This document shows positions 50,657 through 59,766 of a stretch of DNA of 64,000 bases, in pieces; position 1 is the first letter of the stretch, and each line of letters opens with the position of its first letter. The DNA is from CADDZO01 sp035294145 (GTDB taxonomy: Bacteria > Chloroflexota > Dormibacteria > Dormibacterales > Dormibacteraceae), in the NCBI GenBank assembly GCA_035294145.1, contig DATGLL010000142.1:3492-67491 (forward strand), read 5' to 3'. Both the position numbers and the translations under genes were made by a program. The notes under the pieces were generated by a model. The model was not told the origin of the DNA and did no database searches. It saw nothing but the letters and a program-made list of their open reading frames with translations.

Positions 50657-53275
50657 GTGGCCCGAGCCAACGTCCGATGGCTGTTCACCGCTGGTGTGGG
50701 CGCCGGATGGTCGGCTCAGGATGTGTTCACCAACCGGGTCTCAGAGCTGGAGGCTTTTGAGCGCTCTCTGTCCCAGATCTCCTCTTCTCTTGGCGACCAG
50801 TTGGTTACCGACTTGAGCCGGCCACGGTGCAATGTGCTCGTCTACTACGGCGTCGGCGGCGTCGGCAAGACTCGACTTTCGGAGGTCTTGGACGAGCGTT
50901 TCACCCATTGGAAGCTACCTGGCCTCGCTCCCCGTCGGGCGTCCATTCGCCTGGACTTCTCCGAGGCGGGCAGCTTCGACATGGAAAGCCTCCTCCTCCG
51001 CATCCGGGCCGGCCTGGCCCGGCTTGAGGACAGATGGGCGGCCTTCGACCTGGCGTTCACCGTGTACTGGCAGCGTGCCCACCCCGGCCGACCGCTTCAG
51101 GAGTTCGTCCGGGAGCACCGGGCGCTCGGTCGTCTCATCGATCCCACCTTCCTCATCGACCAGGTGACCACCACCGTGTCCGACTTGCTCACCACCCTGG
51201 CGACACCGGCCATCCTCCCCGTCAGCCTCATCGTCTCGGGTGGCAGGGTCGCCCATCTGCTCTACGGGTACGTCAAGCAAGCCATCGATCACCACGCCCT
51301 CCTGAGAGACTGCCCGTTCTTTGCCCCTCTCATCGATGCAGAGGCGGATGCGGACTGTCTCTCCTACCTGCCGGCGCTGATCGCCTGGCAGCTGGAGCGC
51401 ATGCAGCCACCGCCGCTTGTGGTGATCTTCCTGGACACATTCGAGAACGTCGTCAACAGACCCTCCCGCGACTTCGAACGCCTCATCCAGCGAGTCATCT
51501 ACTTGATGCCCAACGTCCTCTTCGTCGTGACCGGGCGCAGGCGCCTGGACTGGGGAGACTCGAACTCCATCGGTGAGTTGGACTATGTCGGCCCTCACCG
51601 CTGGCCGAACCTCCGCTTCGAGAACCACGACCAAGAGCCCAGGCAGCATCTCGTGGGCTATCTCTCCCCCCAGGATTGTGAGCGATACCTGGCCAACGCC
51701 CTCACCGCAAACGGACACCCCGTCATCCCCTCAGAGATTCGGGAAAGGATCGTCGCGGGCAGCGGCGGCTTGCCGCTCTACCTGGACCTCTCGGTCGGTC
51801 ACTACCTGACCCTGCTTGCCCAGGGGAGGGAACCGTCGGTGGAGGATTTCGGGGGGCCGTTCCCGGCCATCGTCGGACGCGTCATGCGGGAGCTGAGCGA
51901 GGACGAGCGACGCTTGCTCCGGGGCCTCTCGCTGCTCGAGGGGTTCGACGTCGAGGTGGCCAGGGGGGTGGGAGCCCCCATCTCCGACGCCACCCTCGCA
52001 CGGTTCCTGGCTGCGCCCTTCATCGAGCACGATCCGGGCCGAGGGTGGCCGTACGCGCTCCACGCCAACCTGCGCCAGGCGATACGCTCCGCCGACGCCG
52101 ACCTGCGCGACGCCTGGTCCCCACGTGAATGGGATGAGGCTCGCCGGCGCATCTTGGGCCAGCTGGCGGCGTCGGCCGAGGCCGCACGCCGATCAGGGGA
52201 CCGGGACCGGATGGTGGCGTGCTACCTGCAAGGACTGAGCTTGGCCGGGGCAGTTGACGAGCTCCAGGACTGGCTGGTCGAGATGGCCGCCCATCTCGCC
52301 GAGCTCGGCCTATGGGACGTCCTCGATCCTGAGGGCCCGCCCTCGCAGCCCGAGTCCTCGCTCCAGGCCTTCCGGCTGCTCCTCCATGGCATGCGGCTCA
52401 TCCGCCAGGGGGTGCTCGGGGAGGCCGAGGAGGTGCTCTCCCGGGCGCTGAGCAGCGCCCACCTCAGCGAGACGGCGGCCCGCCTGTGCTCGCTCAACCT
52501 CGGCGACGCCCTACGGATCATGGGTCGCTACGACGACGGCGCCGCGGTCTACGCTGGCCTCGCCCACGGCGACGGTCGCGAAGCCACGCGGGCCGCCTAC
52601 TGGATGGCCGACATTGACTACCTGAAAGGGCGTTTTCAGGCGGCGCTCCGCTCCCTCGAGCTGGGTGATGACGACACCTTCCTGCGCTGCGAGTCGCTCC
52701 GCTTAGCAGGGCACATCTACCGGGTGAACGCGATGTTCGACGAGGCCGAGCTGCGCTACCGCGAGGCGCTCGAGGTCGCCCAGGCAGCCCGGGCGCCAGC
52801 CCTCGAGGGAGAGGCGTTGACCAACCTGGCCGAGGTCCGCTGCTGGGCGCAGCCTGAGTCGGCGCGCGAGTGGGGGGAGCGCGCGCTAACGGCGAACCAG
52901 GCGGTGGGGAACAAGGTAGAGCAGGTGAAGGCGCGGGTGGCGCTGGCGGTGGCGGCGCCGACGCGCGAGGAGTCGGAGGAGGAGTTCCTCGCCGCCCGCT
53001 CGCTCGCCGAGACCATCGGCTATGGTGGTGGCATCGTGTTCGCCCTCGTCGCTCGGGCGTTCCGGTGCCTGCTCGCCGGGGATGAGGCCCTCGCGATCGC
53101 ATCCCAACGCGAGATTGACGAGCGAACCGCTCGGCTGGGCGGCAACCGGTTCTGGCTGGAGATCATCGACGCTTGGCGAGGGGTGGATGGGGAGGCGCGA
53201 GCCGACTGGCTCGGAGGTCACCGGGCGGCACGCCGACGGTGGGCGGAAGTGCTGGCACGACGCCGCCACCGCTGA
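50657..53275 (+). CDS. STAND-type NTPase with C-terminal TPR-like repeats
   Basis: This 872-residue protein has a P-loop YYGVGGVGKTRLSE (Walker A at 65-72), Walker B LVVIFLDTFEN (about 254-264), an arginine-containing sensor VVTGRRRLDW near 295, a winged-helix-like segment near 400-470, and a helical C-terminal half (about 480-870) with TPR-like repeats such as AEEVLSRALSSAHLSETAARLCSLNLGDAL. This is the layout of STAND switches, used in signalling, apoptosis-like suicide and phage sensing. No toxic effector domain is fused at the N-terminus. The GTG start fits the adjacent -10 box; an ATG 27 codons earlier gives an unlikely extension. The first third looks less GC-rich than its neighbours, hinting at transfer. 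Its stop overlaps the next start. Confidence 0.8.
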   Translation: MARANVRWLFTAGVGAGWSAQDVFTNRVSELEAFERSLSQISSSLGDQLVTDLSRPRCNVLVYYGVGGVGKTRLSEVLDERFTHWKLPGLAPRRASIRLDFSEAGSFDMESLLLRIRAGLARLEDRWAAFDLAFTVYWQRAHPGRPLQEFVREHRALGRLIDPTFLIDQVTTTVSDLLTTLATPAILPVSLIVSGGRVAHLLYGYVKQAIDHHALLRDCPFFAPLIDAEADADCLSYLPALIAWQLERMQPPPLVVIFLDTFENVVNRPSRDFERLIQRVIYLMPNVLFVVTGRRRLDWGDSNSIGELDYVGPHRWPNLRFENHDQEPRQHLVGYLSPQDCERYLANALTANGHPVIPSEIRERIVAGSGGLPLYLDLSVGHYLTLLAQGREPSVEDFGGPFPAIVGRVMRELSEDERRLLRGLSLLEGFDVEVARGVGAPISDATLARFLAAPFIEHDPGRGWPYALHANLRQAIRSADADLRDAWSPREWDEARRRILGQLAASAEAARRSGDRDRMVACYLQGLSLAGAVDELQDWLVEMAAHLAELGLWDVLDPEGPPSQPESSLQAFRLLLHGMRLIRQGVLGEAEEVLSRALSSAHLSETAARLCSLNLGDALRIMGRYDDGAAVYAGLAHGDGREATRAAYWMADIDYLKGRFQAALRSLELGDDDTFLRCESLRLAGHIYRVNAMFDEAELRYREALEVAQAARAPALEGEALTNLAEVRCWAQPESAREWGERALTANQAVGNKVEQVKARVALAVAAPTREESEEEFLAARSLAETIGYGGGIVFALVARAFRCLLAGDEALAIASQREIDERTARLGGNRFWLEIIDAWRGVDGEARADWLGGHRAARRRWAEVLARRRHR

Positions 53276-54219
53276 TGCGGAGGATCGCTATGGTCGGGCT
53301 GGGGACCATCGCCCGCTCCCACCTCGACGCGCTCCAACGGCGGGGAGACGTCAGCGTCGAGGCCGGCGTGGACCCGGCGTCGGGGAAGTCGCTCGAGTTC
53401 GACGGCCACGCCCGGCCGGTGTACTCCTCGATCTCCGCCCTCCTCGAGCGGCACGAGGTCGACGATGTGATCGTGGCGACGCCGACGCCCACCCACGTCG
53501 AGGTCTGCGAGGAGATCCTGGAGGCAAAGGCTCGGCCGCGCATCCTGGTGGAGAAGCCCCTGGCGACCACGCTGGGCGAGGTGGAGCGCGTGCTGGCCAG
53601 GGCCGAGGAGCGCCAGCAGCCGCTCGACGTCCTCTACCACTTCCGATGGGCGCCGGAGGTGCTGTGGGCCGTCGCCTGGTGGGAGGAGCACCGAGACGAC
53701 CATGGCCCGGTGGTCGACTTCCTCAGCTTCTTCTCCGACCCCTACGCGGCCATGGAGCCTGGTCGGCGGTGGACATACGTCTCCAGCTGGATCGACTCCG
53801 GCATCAACGCGCTGAGCCTCCTCGACCGGCTCGTGGACCTGCGCGAGATCAGCACGCTGACCCAGATGCCAGGGGCGCCCAGCACCTACGAGGCCGAGAT
53901 CCGGTTCGCGAGCCAGGGGCATGAGGCCACCGGGCACCTCATGACCACCTGGCACGTGACCCAGGAGAGCAGGTGGACGCGTCTTCGCCTCGCCGACGGC
54001 CTGGAGCTGTCCCTCGATCACGTCGCCGTCCTGGGCAGGGCCCTGCACCGGGGCAGGACCATCGCCTTCCAGGGATCGGACGGAACCGTCCCTCGACGGA
54101 CGGCCCACTACCTGAACCTCTTCCGGGAGGTCCTCTCGCCCACCTACTCACCCCAGGTCGAGCGCCACCGCCGTCTCCATCACCTGCTGCTGGACCGCCT
54201 GGCTCCGGGCGGCGGATGA
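53275..54219 (+). CDS. Gfo/Idh/MocA-family oxidoreductase
   Basis: This 314-residue protein has the N-terminal Rossmann motif MVGLGTIARSHL and the family signature LVEKPLATTLGEVERVL, with the catalytic Lys near residue 94. The C-terminal alpha/beta domain follows. The family oxidises or reduces sugars, inositols and related alcohols with NAD(P). The ATG overlaps the stop of the STAND NTPase (TGATG), so the two are co-translated, an unexpected pair. It could make or consume a nucleotide-sugar-like signal for its partner, or the link may be accidental. Confidence 0.85.
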   Translation: MRRIAMVGLGTIARSHLDALQRRGDVSVEAGVDPASGKSLEFDGHARPVYSSISALLERHEVDDVIVATPTPTHVEVCEEILEAKARPRILVEKPLATTLGEVERVLARAEERQQPLDVLYHFRWAPEVLWAVAWWEEHRDDHGPVVDFLSFFSDPYAAMEPGRRWTYVSSWIDSGINALSLLDRLVDLREISTLTQMPGAPSTYEAEIRFASQGHEATGHLMTTWHVTQESRWTRLRLADGLELSLDHVAVLGRALHRGRTIAFQGSDGTVPRRTAHYLNLFREVLSPTYSPQVERHRRLHHLLLDRLAPGGG

Positions 54220-54299
54220 GGCTGGCCCGACACAGGGGTGCCCCGCCAGCGAGTTGGTGGGCGGCCCGACCCTGCCCCCGGCCGCCGCTCGGGCCATCC

Positions 54300-54305
54300 T
54301 ACACT
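54300..54305 (+). promoter_or_regulatory. -10 box for the two-component system
   Basis: TACACT lies 16 nt before the ATG at 54322. A transcript starting about 7 nt downstream would carry only a very short leader beginning near GAGAG. Confidence 0.4.
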
Positions 54306-54321
54306 GGGAGAGAACACCGGC

Positions 54322-54957
54322 ATGGGCACGATCACCGTCCTGATCGCCGAGGATCACACCCTGGTCCGCGAGGGCACCCGGGAGATCCTGGCCAGGGACC
54401 CCGGGCTCGCCGTGGTCGCTGAGGCCGACCGTGGCGACCGGGCGCTGGAGCTGCTGGAACGGCTGCGCCCAGACGTGGCCCTGGTCGACCTGCGGCTGCC
54501 AGGCCTCTCCGGGATCGAGGTCGCCCGGGGAGTTCGACGAGCGCAGCTCCCGGTCCGGGTCCTCATCCTGAGCGCCTTCGACGACGAGGAGTACGTGTCG
54601 GCCGCGCTCGAGGCCGGGGCTGCCGGCTACCTGGTCAAGACGGTGCCCTCGGCGGAGCTGCTGGCGGCGGTCCGTCGCGTGCACGAGGGGGAGACGGTCC
54701 TCCAGGCCTCACTCGCTGCCAAGGTGGTCAGGCTCCGCTCGCGCGGGCCCCGGCTGAGCCCGCGCGAGGACGAGGTCATGCGCCTCGTCGGGCGCGGCCT
54801 GCCCAACAAGACCATCGCTCGCCGGCTGGGCATCAGCGAGCGCACCGTGGAGAACCACCTCCGCCATATCTTCGACAAGCTTGGCGTCGGCTCTCGCACC
54901 GAGGCCGTCGTCCACGCCCTCGCCCACCACCTCATCCCTGAGGAAGGCGAGCCGTGA
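54322..54957 (+). CDS. NarL/FixJ-family response regulator
   Basis: This 211-residue regulator has a receiver domain with Glu10/Asp11, phosphorylation site Asp56 (VALVDLRLPG) and Lys106 (GYLVKT), and a LuxR-type helix-turn-helix (about 145-205, LSPREDEVMRLVGRGLPNKTIARRLGISERTVENH). Its stop overlaps the kinase start by 4 nt, so the two are partners. Targets are unknown; the cell-wall genes convergent and downstream are candidates. Confidence 0.93.
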   Translation: MGTITVLIAEDHTLVREGTREILARDPGLAVVAEADRGDRALELLERLRPDVALVDLRLPGLSGIEVARGVRRAQLPVRVLILSAFDDEEYVSAALEAGAAGYLVKTVPSAELLAAVRRVHEGETVLQASLAAKVVRLRSRGPRLSPREDEVMRLVGRGLPNKTIARRLGISERTVENHLRHIFDKLGVGSRTEAVVHALAHHLIPEEGEP

Positions 54958-56483
54958 CCGAGCCCCGAGCCCGGCACCAACTCCACCAACTCCTGGCCCG
55001 CTCGCTCCGCCCGCCCATCCGCGACCGTCGCTTCTGGCTGATCCAGGTGCTGGTCATCCTGATCGCGGCCCTGAACTGGACCAGCGAGCTGGCCAGCGCC
55101 CGTCCCCTCGACCTCCCTCCCTTCGAACCGGTGGCGCTCTTTGTCGTCCCGGTCGTCTACGCCGCCCTCAACTTCGGCCTGGCCGGCTCGCTGGCGACCG
55201 CCGCCTGGGTGGCCATGCTGAGCCTCCCCTCGATCGCGGTGGCGAAGGGAAACGGTGACGGATGGGGGATCGTGACCGTGGTGGCGCTCCTGACCTGTGT
55301 GGCGGGCTTCGTCGGTCAGCGGGTCGAGCGCGAGGTCCTGGCCCGGACCGAGGCCGAAGCCGCTCGGAGCGAGCTCCGAGCCTCGGAGGGACGATTGCGC
55401 AGCCTGTTCGAGAACAGCCCAGCTCCTACCCTGCTGGTACGCGGGGGAGTCGTGTGGGGTGCCAACCCTGCCGCCGTGGCGCTCTTTGGTCGAGCCCGGG
55501 CGGACCTGGCCAACACGGACCTCGCCGATCTGGTGGGGGCAGAGGCGGCGGCCGCGATCTCGGTCGGCGAGCGACCGGTCTTCGAGCTGACCGACGCCGA
55601 GGGCGTGCGCCGGTTCCTCCGCCCGGTGATCAGCTCCCAGCCCGAGGCCGGGGCTGGTCCACGATCCTCGCTCCTCCAGGTGGTCTTCCTTGACGTCAGC
55701 GAGGAGCGGCGCCACCTGGGGATCAAGGATGCCTACGCGGCCTACGTGGTCAAGGCGCAGGAGGAGGAGCGGGCCCGGATCGCCCAGGAGCTCCACGACG
55801 ACCCGCTCCAGTCGGTCATCCACCTGTACCGGTTGCTCGACCGACTGGCAGCGGCCCCGCCGCCTCCTGACGCCATCGGTCGGGAGCTGGAGCAGGCGCG
55901 TGACGTCGCCGAGGGCATCGCCGTCGAGCTGCGTCGGCTGGCCCGTGGCCTGCGCCCGGCCTCCCTGGAGGATCTGGGCCTGGTCGCGGGACTTCAACGG
56001 CTCGTCAACGACCTCAGCGCCCATGCCGCCCTCCGCACCTCCCTCGCGGTGGAGGGGGAGCCCCGGCGGCTCGACCCGACCGCCGAGGTGGGACTCTTCC
56101 GGATCGCCCAGGAGGGCCTGCGCAACGCCGAGCGGCACGCCCAGGCCTCCCGGGTGGAGATCCGGCTCGCCTTCGAGCCCGAGACGGTGACGCTCACGGT
56201 CGAGGACGATGGCCGGGGGCTGCCGGCTGAGGTGTCGACCACCCCAACTGGCGAGCCCGGGAGCTTGGGACTCATCGGCATGCAGGAACGGGCGGGCCTC
56301 CTCGGTGGTCGTCTTGAGATCTCCTCGGCCCCGGGTCGGGGCACGCGCATCCGGGCCCAGGTGCCGACCGGGTCCTCACGTGACCCGAAGGTCAGCTGGC
56401 GCGCAGGGGAAGCGACCCCCGGGGATTGGTCCATCCCCCTCCGATCGTCACCTCAGGCATCCGCCGGCAGTCCGAAGCCGTAG
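54954..56483 (+). CDS. Membrane histidine kinase, HisKA_3 type with PAS domain
   Basis: This 509-residue kinase has three or four N-terminal helices (about 27-120), a PAS-like domain (143-250), the HisKA_3 dimerisation helix with phospho-acceptor His281 (ARIAQELHDDPLQS) and a GHKL ATPase domain (about 370-465) with N-box GLRNAERHA and G-box LGLIGMQERAGLLGG. The GTG start overlaps the response-regulator stop. There is no extracellular sensor loop of note, so the signal may be sensed within the membrane or by the PAS pocket. Its 3' end overlaps the convergent carboxypeptidase gene by 31 bp. Confidence 0.92.
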   Translation: MTEPRARHQLHQLLARSLRPPIRDRRFWLIQVLVILIAALNWTSELASARPLDLPPFEPVALFVVPVVYAALNFGLAGSLATAAWVAMLSLPSIAVAKGNGDGWGIVTVVALLTCVAGFVGQRVEREVLARTEAEAARSELRASEGRLRSLFENSPAPTLLVRGGVVWGANPAAVALFGRARADLANTDLADLVGAEAAAAISVGERPVFELTDAEGVRRFLRPVISSQPEAGAGPRSSLLQVVFLDVSEERRHLGIKDAYAAYVVKAQEEERARIAQELHDDPLQSVIHLYRLLDRLAAAPPPPDAIGRELEQARDVAEGIAVELRRLARGLRPASLEDLGLVAGLQRLVNDLSAHAALRTSLAVEGEPRRLDPTAEVGLFRIAQEGLRNAERHAQASRVEIRLAFEPETVTLTVEDDGRGLPAEVSTTPTGEPGSLGLIGMQERAGLLGGRLEISSAPGRGTRIRAQVPTGSSRDPKVSWRAGEATPGDWSIPLRSSPQASAGSPKP

Positions 56484-57457
56484 TTCAAGAGCGCGACGGC
56501 GTCGGCGAAGAAGTTGGAGGAGTGCATCACCACTGCCACCAGGCGACGCCGACCGCGCTGCGCGCTGGCCACCAGGCATGGACCTGCCGCATCGGTGAAC
56601 GCGGTCTTCATCCCCGTTGCGCCAGGGTAGGCATAGGCAGCGCCGGGCCGAACCAGCTGGTTGTAGTTGACCAAGTCGTAGGCCTTGTGGGTGGCCGAGG
56701 CCGGGATCCGGATCGAAGGGGTGCCGGCGATCGCCAGCAACGGCGGGTAGCGGGTCACGATCGCGCTTGCCGCCACCGCCATGTCGTCGGCCGTGGTGTA
56801 CATGTCAGGATCGTCCAGCCCCACGGGGGTGGTGAAGTGGCTGTGACGCATCCCCAAGGCCGCCGCTTTCCGGTTCATCAGCTGAACGAAGCGGTCGCGG
56901 GGTACGAGGTTGCTGCCGAGCGTCTCGGCTGCGTCGTTCCCGGAGCGCAGGAAGAGGCCGTACATGAGCTCTCGCACGGTCAGGACCTCTCCGGCGTCGA
57001 GGCCCATGACCGTCGACTCGGGCTCGATCCTCTGCACCGCGGCCTGGTCGGTCGCGGCCGTCACCCGAACCTCGGCGTCGAGCGGCGCCAGATCGGCCGC
57101 CACCATCGCCGTGACCAGCTTGGTCAGGCTGGCGGGAGCGCGACGGCTGGAGGCGTCACGCGACCAGAGCACCTCACGGCGGTCGACGTCGACCAGCACC
57201 GCAGCCTGGGCCAAGATCCGCAGATCGGGCTGCGGATGGGCGCTCAGCCAGGCGGTGGAGAGCACGATCGGGCCCGCGCTGGCGACGCCATGCATGGACC
57301 CGGACCGAGCGGCGGGGGCCGGGCGGGATATGGCCACCCAACCAGCCTCGGCCACGGCCAGCAGGAGCAGGGAGAGGACCAGTGCCAGCGGAGGACGGGC
57401 CCGGCCGGGCCGCAGCCTACCCGGTGGGGGAGACCACCGGTGCGGCACGGATCCCAC
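56453..57457 (-). CDS. D-alanyl-D-alanine carboxypeptidase-like protein (S11 family)
   Basis: This protein of about 334 residues has an N-terminal signal anchor and an S11 peptidase domain. The SxxK motif is ASLTKL, SxN is RSGND and the third motif reads GMKTAFTDAAG, so the usual KTG is KTA. It would trim the terminal D-Ala of peptidoglycan stem peptides if active. Start is uncertain: GTG 57457 with GAGG upstream gives a sensible signal-peptide position; TTG 57532 after GGGGAG would add 25 residues and overlap the protease gene. It follows the trypsin-like gene on the same strand. Confidence 0.85.
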   Translation of the reverse strand: MGSVPHRWSPPPGRLRPGRARPPLALVLSLLLLAVAEAGWVAISRPAPAARSGSMHGVASAGPIVLSTAWLSAHPQPDLRILAQAAVLVDVDRREVLWSRDASSRRAPASLTKLVTAMVAADLAPLDAEVRVTAATDQAAVQRIEPESTVMGLDAGEVLTVRELMYGLFLRSGNDAAETLGSNLVPRDRFVQLMNRKAAALGMRHSHFTTPVGLDDPDMYTTADDMAVAASAIVTRYPPLLAIAGTPSIRIPASATHKAYDLVNYNQLVRPGAAYAYPGATGMKTAFTDAAGPCLVASAQRGRRRLVAVVMHSSNFFADAVALLNYGFGLPADA

Positions 57458-57503
57458 GGACCTCAAGCGGCAAGCTGTGAGGCAGAGACGGGGGGCGGGC
57501 AGG

Positions 57504-58994
57504 TCACTCCCACCATGCCTCCGCGTCCACAACTGTCTCCCCAGGTAGCACGGGCCGCTCCAAGGCGGCCGAGCGGTCCGGCGGCACCTCTGCCGGCTGC
57601 TCCGCCACGATCTCCCCCTCCACCCAGTGCGGGCGCCGGCGACGGCGAAGCAGCAGGAGCACAGTCACCCCCGCCGCCCCGGCCACCAGCCCCAGCAGCA
57701 GGACGAAGGCCACGCCAGCCCAGGGTGGCGGTGTCCGATCCGCCCCTGCCGCGATCGCCTGACGCGATCGCTCCAGGTAGGCGGGGGCGTAGGGGTCGTG
57801 GTGGTCCTCGACCGCTACCAGGTGCTGGAAGAGCGGCAACGCCGCCCGGTAGTGCTGCCGGTCGAACTCCGCCACCGCCCGCGCGTACTCGCGGCCGATC
57901 GGGCCCTGGGATGGATCGACGCCCGCAGCCCGCAGCAGCTGACGAGCCACGTCCACAGGCACGGCGAATGCACGCCTGGCCCCTTGGCCGGCGGCATCGG
58001 TGAAGGTGGCCAGGCCAACCACGCGACCGCGGTCATCCAGGACAGGGCCACCGCTGTTCCCGGCCTGGATCTGGGCATCCGTGCCCAGCGCCTCCCACCC
58101 TCCGGGCATGGGTAGGACCCCGACCAGATGGCCTTGGGAGAGGGTCGCGCTCAGGGTCCGGTCCGCCTCCGGCTGCTGCGTGCAACGGCAGGGATAACCG
58201 ATCACGTCCAGGGCCGCTCCCTGCGGGGGGGCGGAGGAAGCCAGCGCCAGCGTCGGGTACGGCCCTCCCGGCGCACGGAGCAGGGCCACGTCCCGGCCTG
58301 GGGCCGGTGCCCCATGGCGGATCAGCCGTACCGGCACCCCGCTCGATTCCACCTGGCGCATGGTCTGGGAGCCGAACCCGATCCGATAGCTGGCCGCGAC
58401 CGAGACGATCTGCAGGTCGGAGCTGGCCCGACGCACGGCCCATTGGAGCAGCTGCCGTGCCTGGGCATCGCTCACGGTCACGCCCAGCGCGGACGACACC
58501 TCCTGCTGGAGGGCGCGCATCGCCAGCGGATCGCTGCCCTGCTGCTCAAGGCCAGCGACCAGGAGCCGCTCCATCTCCTGGCGCGACATCTCGACCACAT
58601 GATCGTTGGTGAGCAGGTCACCGTCCTGGGTCACGAAGAACCCGCTCCCCTGCGCCTCCACCACGTCAGTCTGACGACGTCGCTCAGGGCCGGCGCTGAG
58701 CCAGGCCCCCGGGTCCTGGGCGAGCAGCTGGAGCTCGGCCTGGCCGAGCGAGGTCGGGGCTCCCCACGAGCGAGCCTCGGCCACGGCTCGCTGCTGGAGC
58801 CGACGCGCCGCGTCGGCGGTGAGGGTGGGAAGAGGTGCTGACCAGGTCACGGAGTAGAAGGCACCGACGATCACGACCGCGGGCCGCGCGGACTCGAAGA
58901 CCTGGCTCGGGCTGGAGGGCTCCCCGGCCAAGGGCAGCGGCGCGGAGCAGGCCGCCAGGAACGAGATGAGCAATAACACCAGGCCGGCGCGCAC
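57504..58994 (-). CDS. Trypsin-like serine protease lipoprotein with C-terminal TM helix
   Basis: This 496-residue protein starts with a lipoprotein signal (VLLLISFLAACS, lipobox Cys16). The S1C-type protease domain has His132 (LLTNDHVV), Asp235 (GRDVALL) and Ser314 (AGNSGGPV). About 70 helical residues are inserted after the His motif (133-200), which is unusual. A C-terminal region with a TPR-like helix pair is followed by a transmembrane helix (about 430-452) and a short basic tail, so it is attached at both ends. The GTG start at 58994 fits the lipobox and the -10 box TACAAT 10 nt upstream. Confidence 0.85.
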   Translation of the reverse strand: MRAGLVLLLISFLAACSAPLPLAGEPSSPSQVFESARPAVVIVGAFYSVTWSAPLPTLTADAARRLQQRAVAEARSWGAPTSLGQAELQLLAQDPGAWLSAGPERRRQTDVVEAQGSGFFVTQDGDLLTNDHVVEMSRQEMERLLVAGLEQQGSDPLAMRALQQEVSSALGVTVSDAQARQLLQWAVRRASSDLQIVSVAASYRIGFGSQTMRQVESSGVPVRLIRHGAPAPGRDVALLRAPGGPYPTLALASSAPPQGAALDVIGYPCRCTQQPEADRTLSATLSQGHLVGVLPMPGGWEALGTDAQIQAGNSGGPVLDDRGRVVGLATFTDAAGQGARRAFAVPVDVARQLLRAAGVDPSQGPIGREYARAVAEFDRQHYRAALPLFQHLVAVEDHHDPYAPAYLERSRQAIAAGADRTPPPWAGVAFVLLLGLVAGAAGVTVLLLLRRRRRPHWVEGEIVAEQPAEVPPDRSAALERPVLPGETVVDAEAWWE

Positions 58995-59316
58995 AGGCGG
59001 ACGGATTGTAGTCGACCGGTGCCCGACCGCGCTCGGACGAAGCGCGCAGGGCCTGCCCAGGCGATCTCGGTCGAGGGGCAAGCTAGGAGCGCCTTCGGTG
59101 ACTTGGAGGCGCCGCTGGCCGTCCCGGTTGGCTCGCCTCCGATCCCGGCTTCCGCATGCTTGCGGCCAGGTCCCTCCCCGGCACCACGACGACTCGGGCG
59201 GCCATCGCCCGGGCAGGCCTCGAAGGTCCGATCCCGACTGTGCATGAGCCGTCGCCCCGGTATTCTCGACCCATTCCCGCCTGGGCGACCAGAGGAACCG
59301 TGAGCGAGGTGACCGG
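58995..59316. other. Divergent promoter region
   Basis: No gene is seen in these 322 bases. TACAAT (complement of 59005-59010) is the likely -10 box for the protease; TATTCT near 59260 may serve the gene on the plus strand. Confidence 0.5.
59005..59010 (-). promoter_or_regulatory. -10 box for the protease lipoprotein
   Basis: TACAAT on the minus strand ends 10 nt before the GTG at 58994 with no Shine-Dalgarno sequence, fitting a leaderless transcript. Confidence 0.5.
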
Positions 59317-59766
59317 GTGCAGGACGACCGCGAGCGCCGCCTGAGGCAGGTTTTCGGCCCACCGGCACCCGCAGCTCGCCCCACCGCCCCGCCTTCGCGT
59401 CGGCTGCGTCCGGTGCCAGCGCTCGCCACCGCGATCGCCGTGGTCACGATGGGCGCGGCCGTGGCTGGCCTGTGGGCGCTCACTCCCCACGACCATGTGG
59501 CCCCCGGCTGCTTCTGGTGGACGGCGAGGCAGGTCGGCGACGCCAGGCCTGGCACGCATGGGTGCTTGCGTGGCTACGTGCGCTTCGGAGGCGCAATCGC
59601 GGAGGGCCCGGACCCGGACGCCCTCGCCCTCTCCTACAGCACCACCAACCCCGACACCACCACCCACCGCAACTGCCCTTTCCGGCCGGGGGAAGCGGTG
59701 GTGGTCCGCTATCACTCGGTCTTCGACGACGGCCGCACCCTGATCGTGATCGACGATTGCCGCTGA
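59317..59766 (+). CDS. Small single-pass membrane protein with Cys-containing outer domain
   Basis: This 149-residue protein has a basic cytoplasmic N-terminus, one hydrophobic helix (about 34-54) and an extracytoplasmic domain with four Cys (GCFWW, HGCLRG, RNCPF, DDCR) that may form two disulfides. Protein-like composition such as ALALSYSTTNPDTTTH supports translation. The GTG start is weakly defined. No family is recognised. Confidence 0.55.
   Translation: MQDDRERRLRQVFGPPAPAARPTAPPSRRLRPVPALATAIAVVTMGAAVAGLWALTPHDHVAPGCFWWTARQVGDARPGTHGCLRGYVRFGGAIAEGPDPDALALSYSTTNPDTTTHRNCPFRPGEAVVVRYHSVFDDGRTLIVIDDCR

Noticed and set aside
56426..58003. A 525-codon plus-strand frame across the carboxypeptidase and protease genes
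   Set aside because: Both minus-strand genes have intact catalytic motifs; the plus frame has none and ends in Pro/Arg low-complexity sequence.
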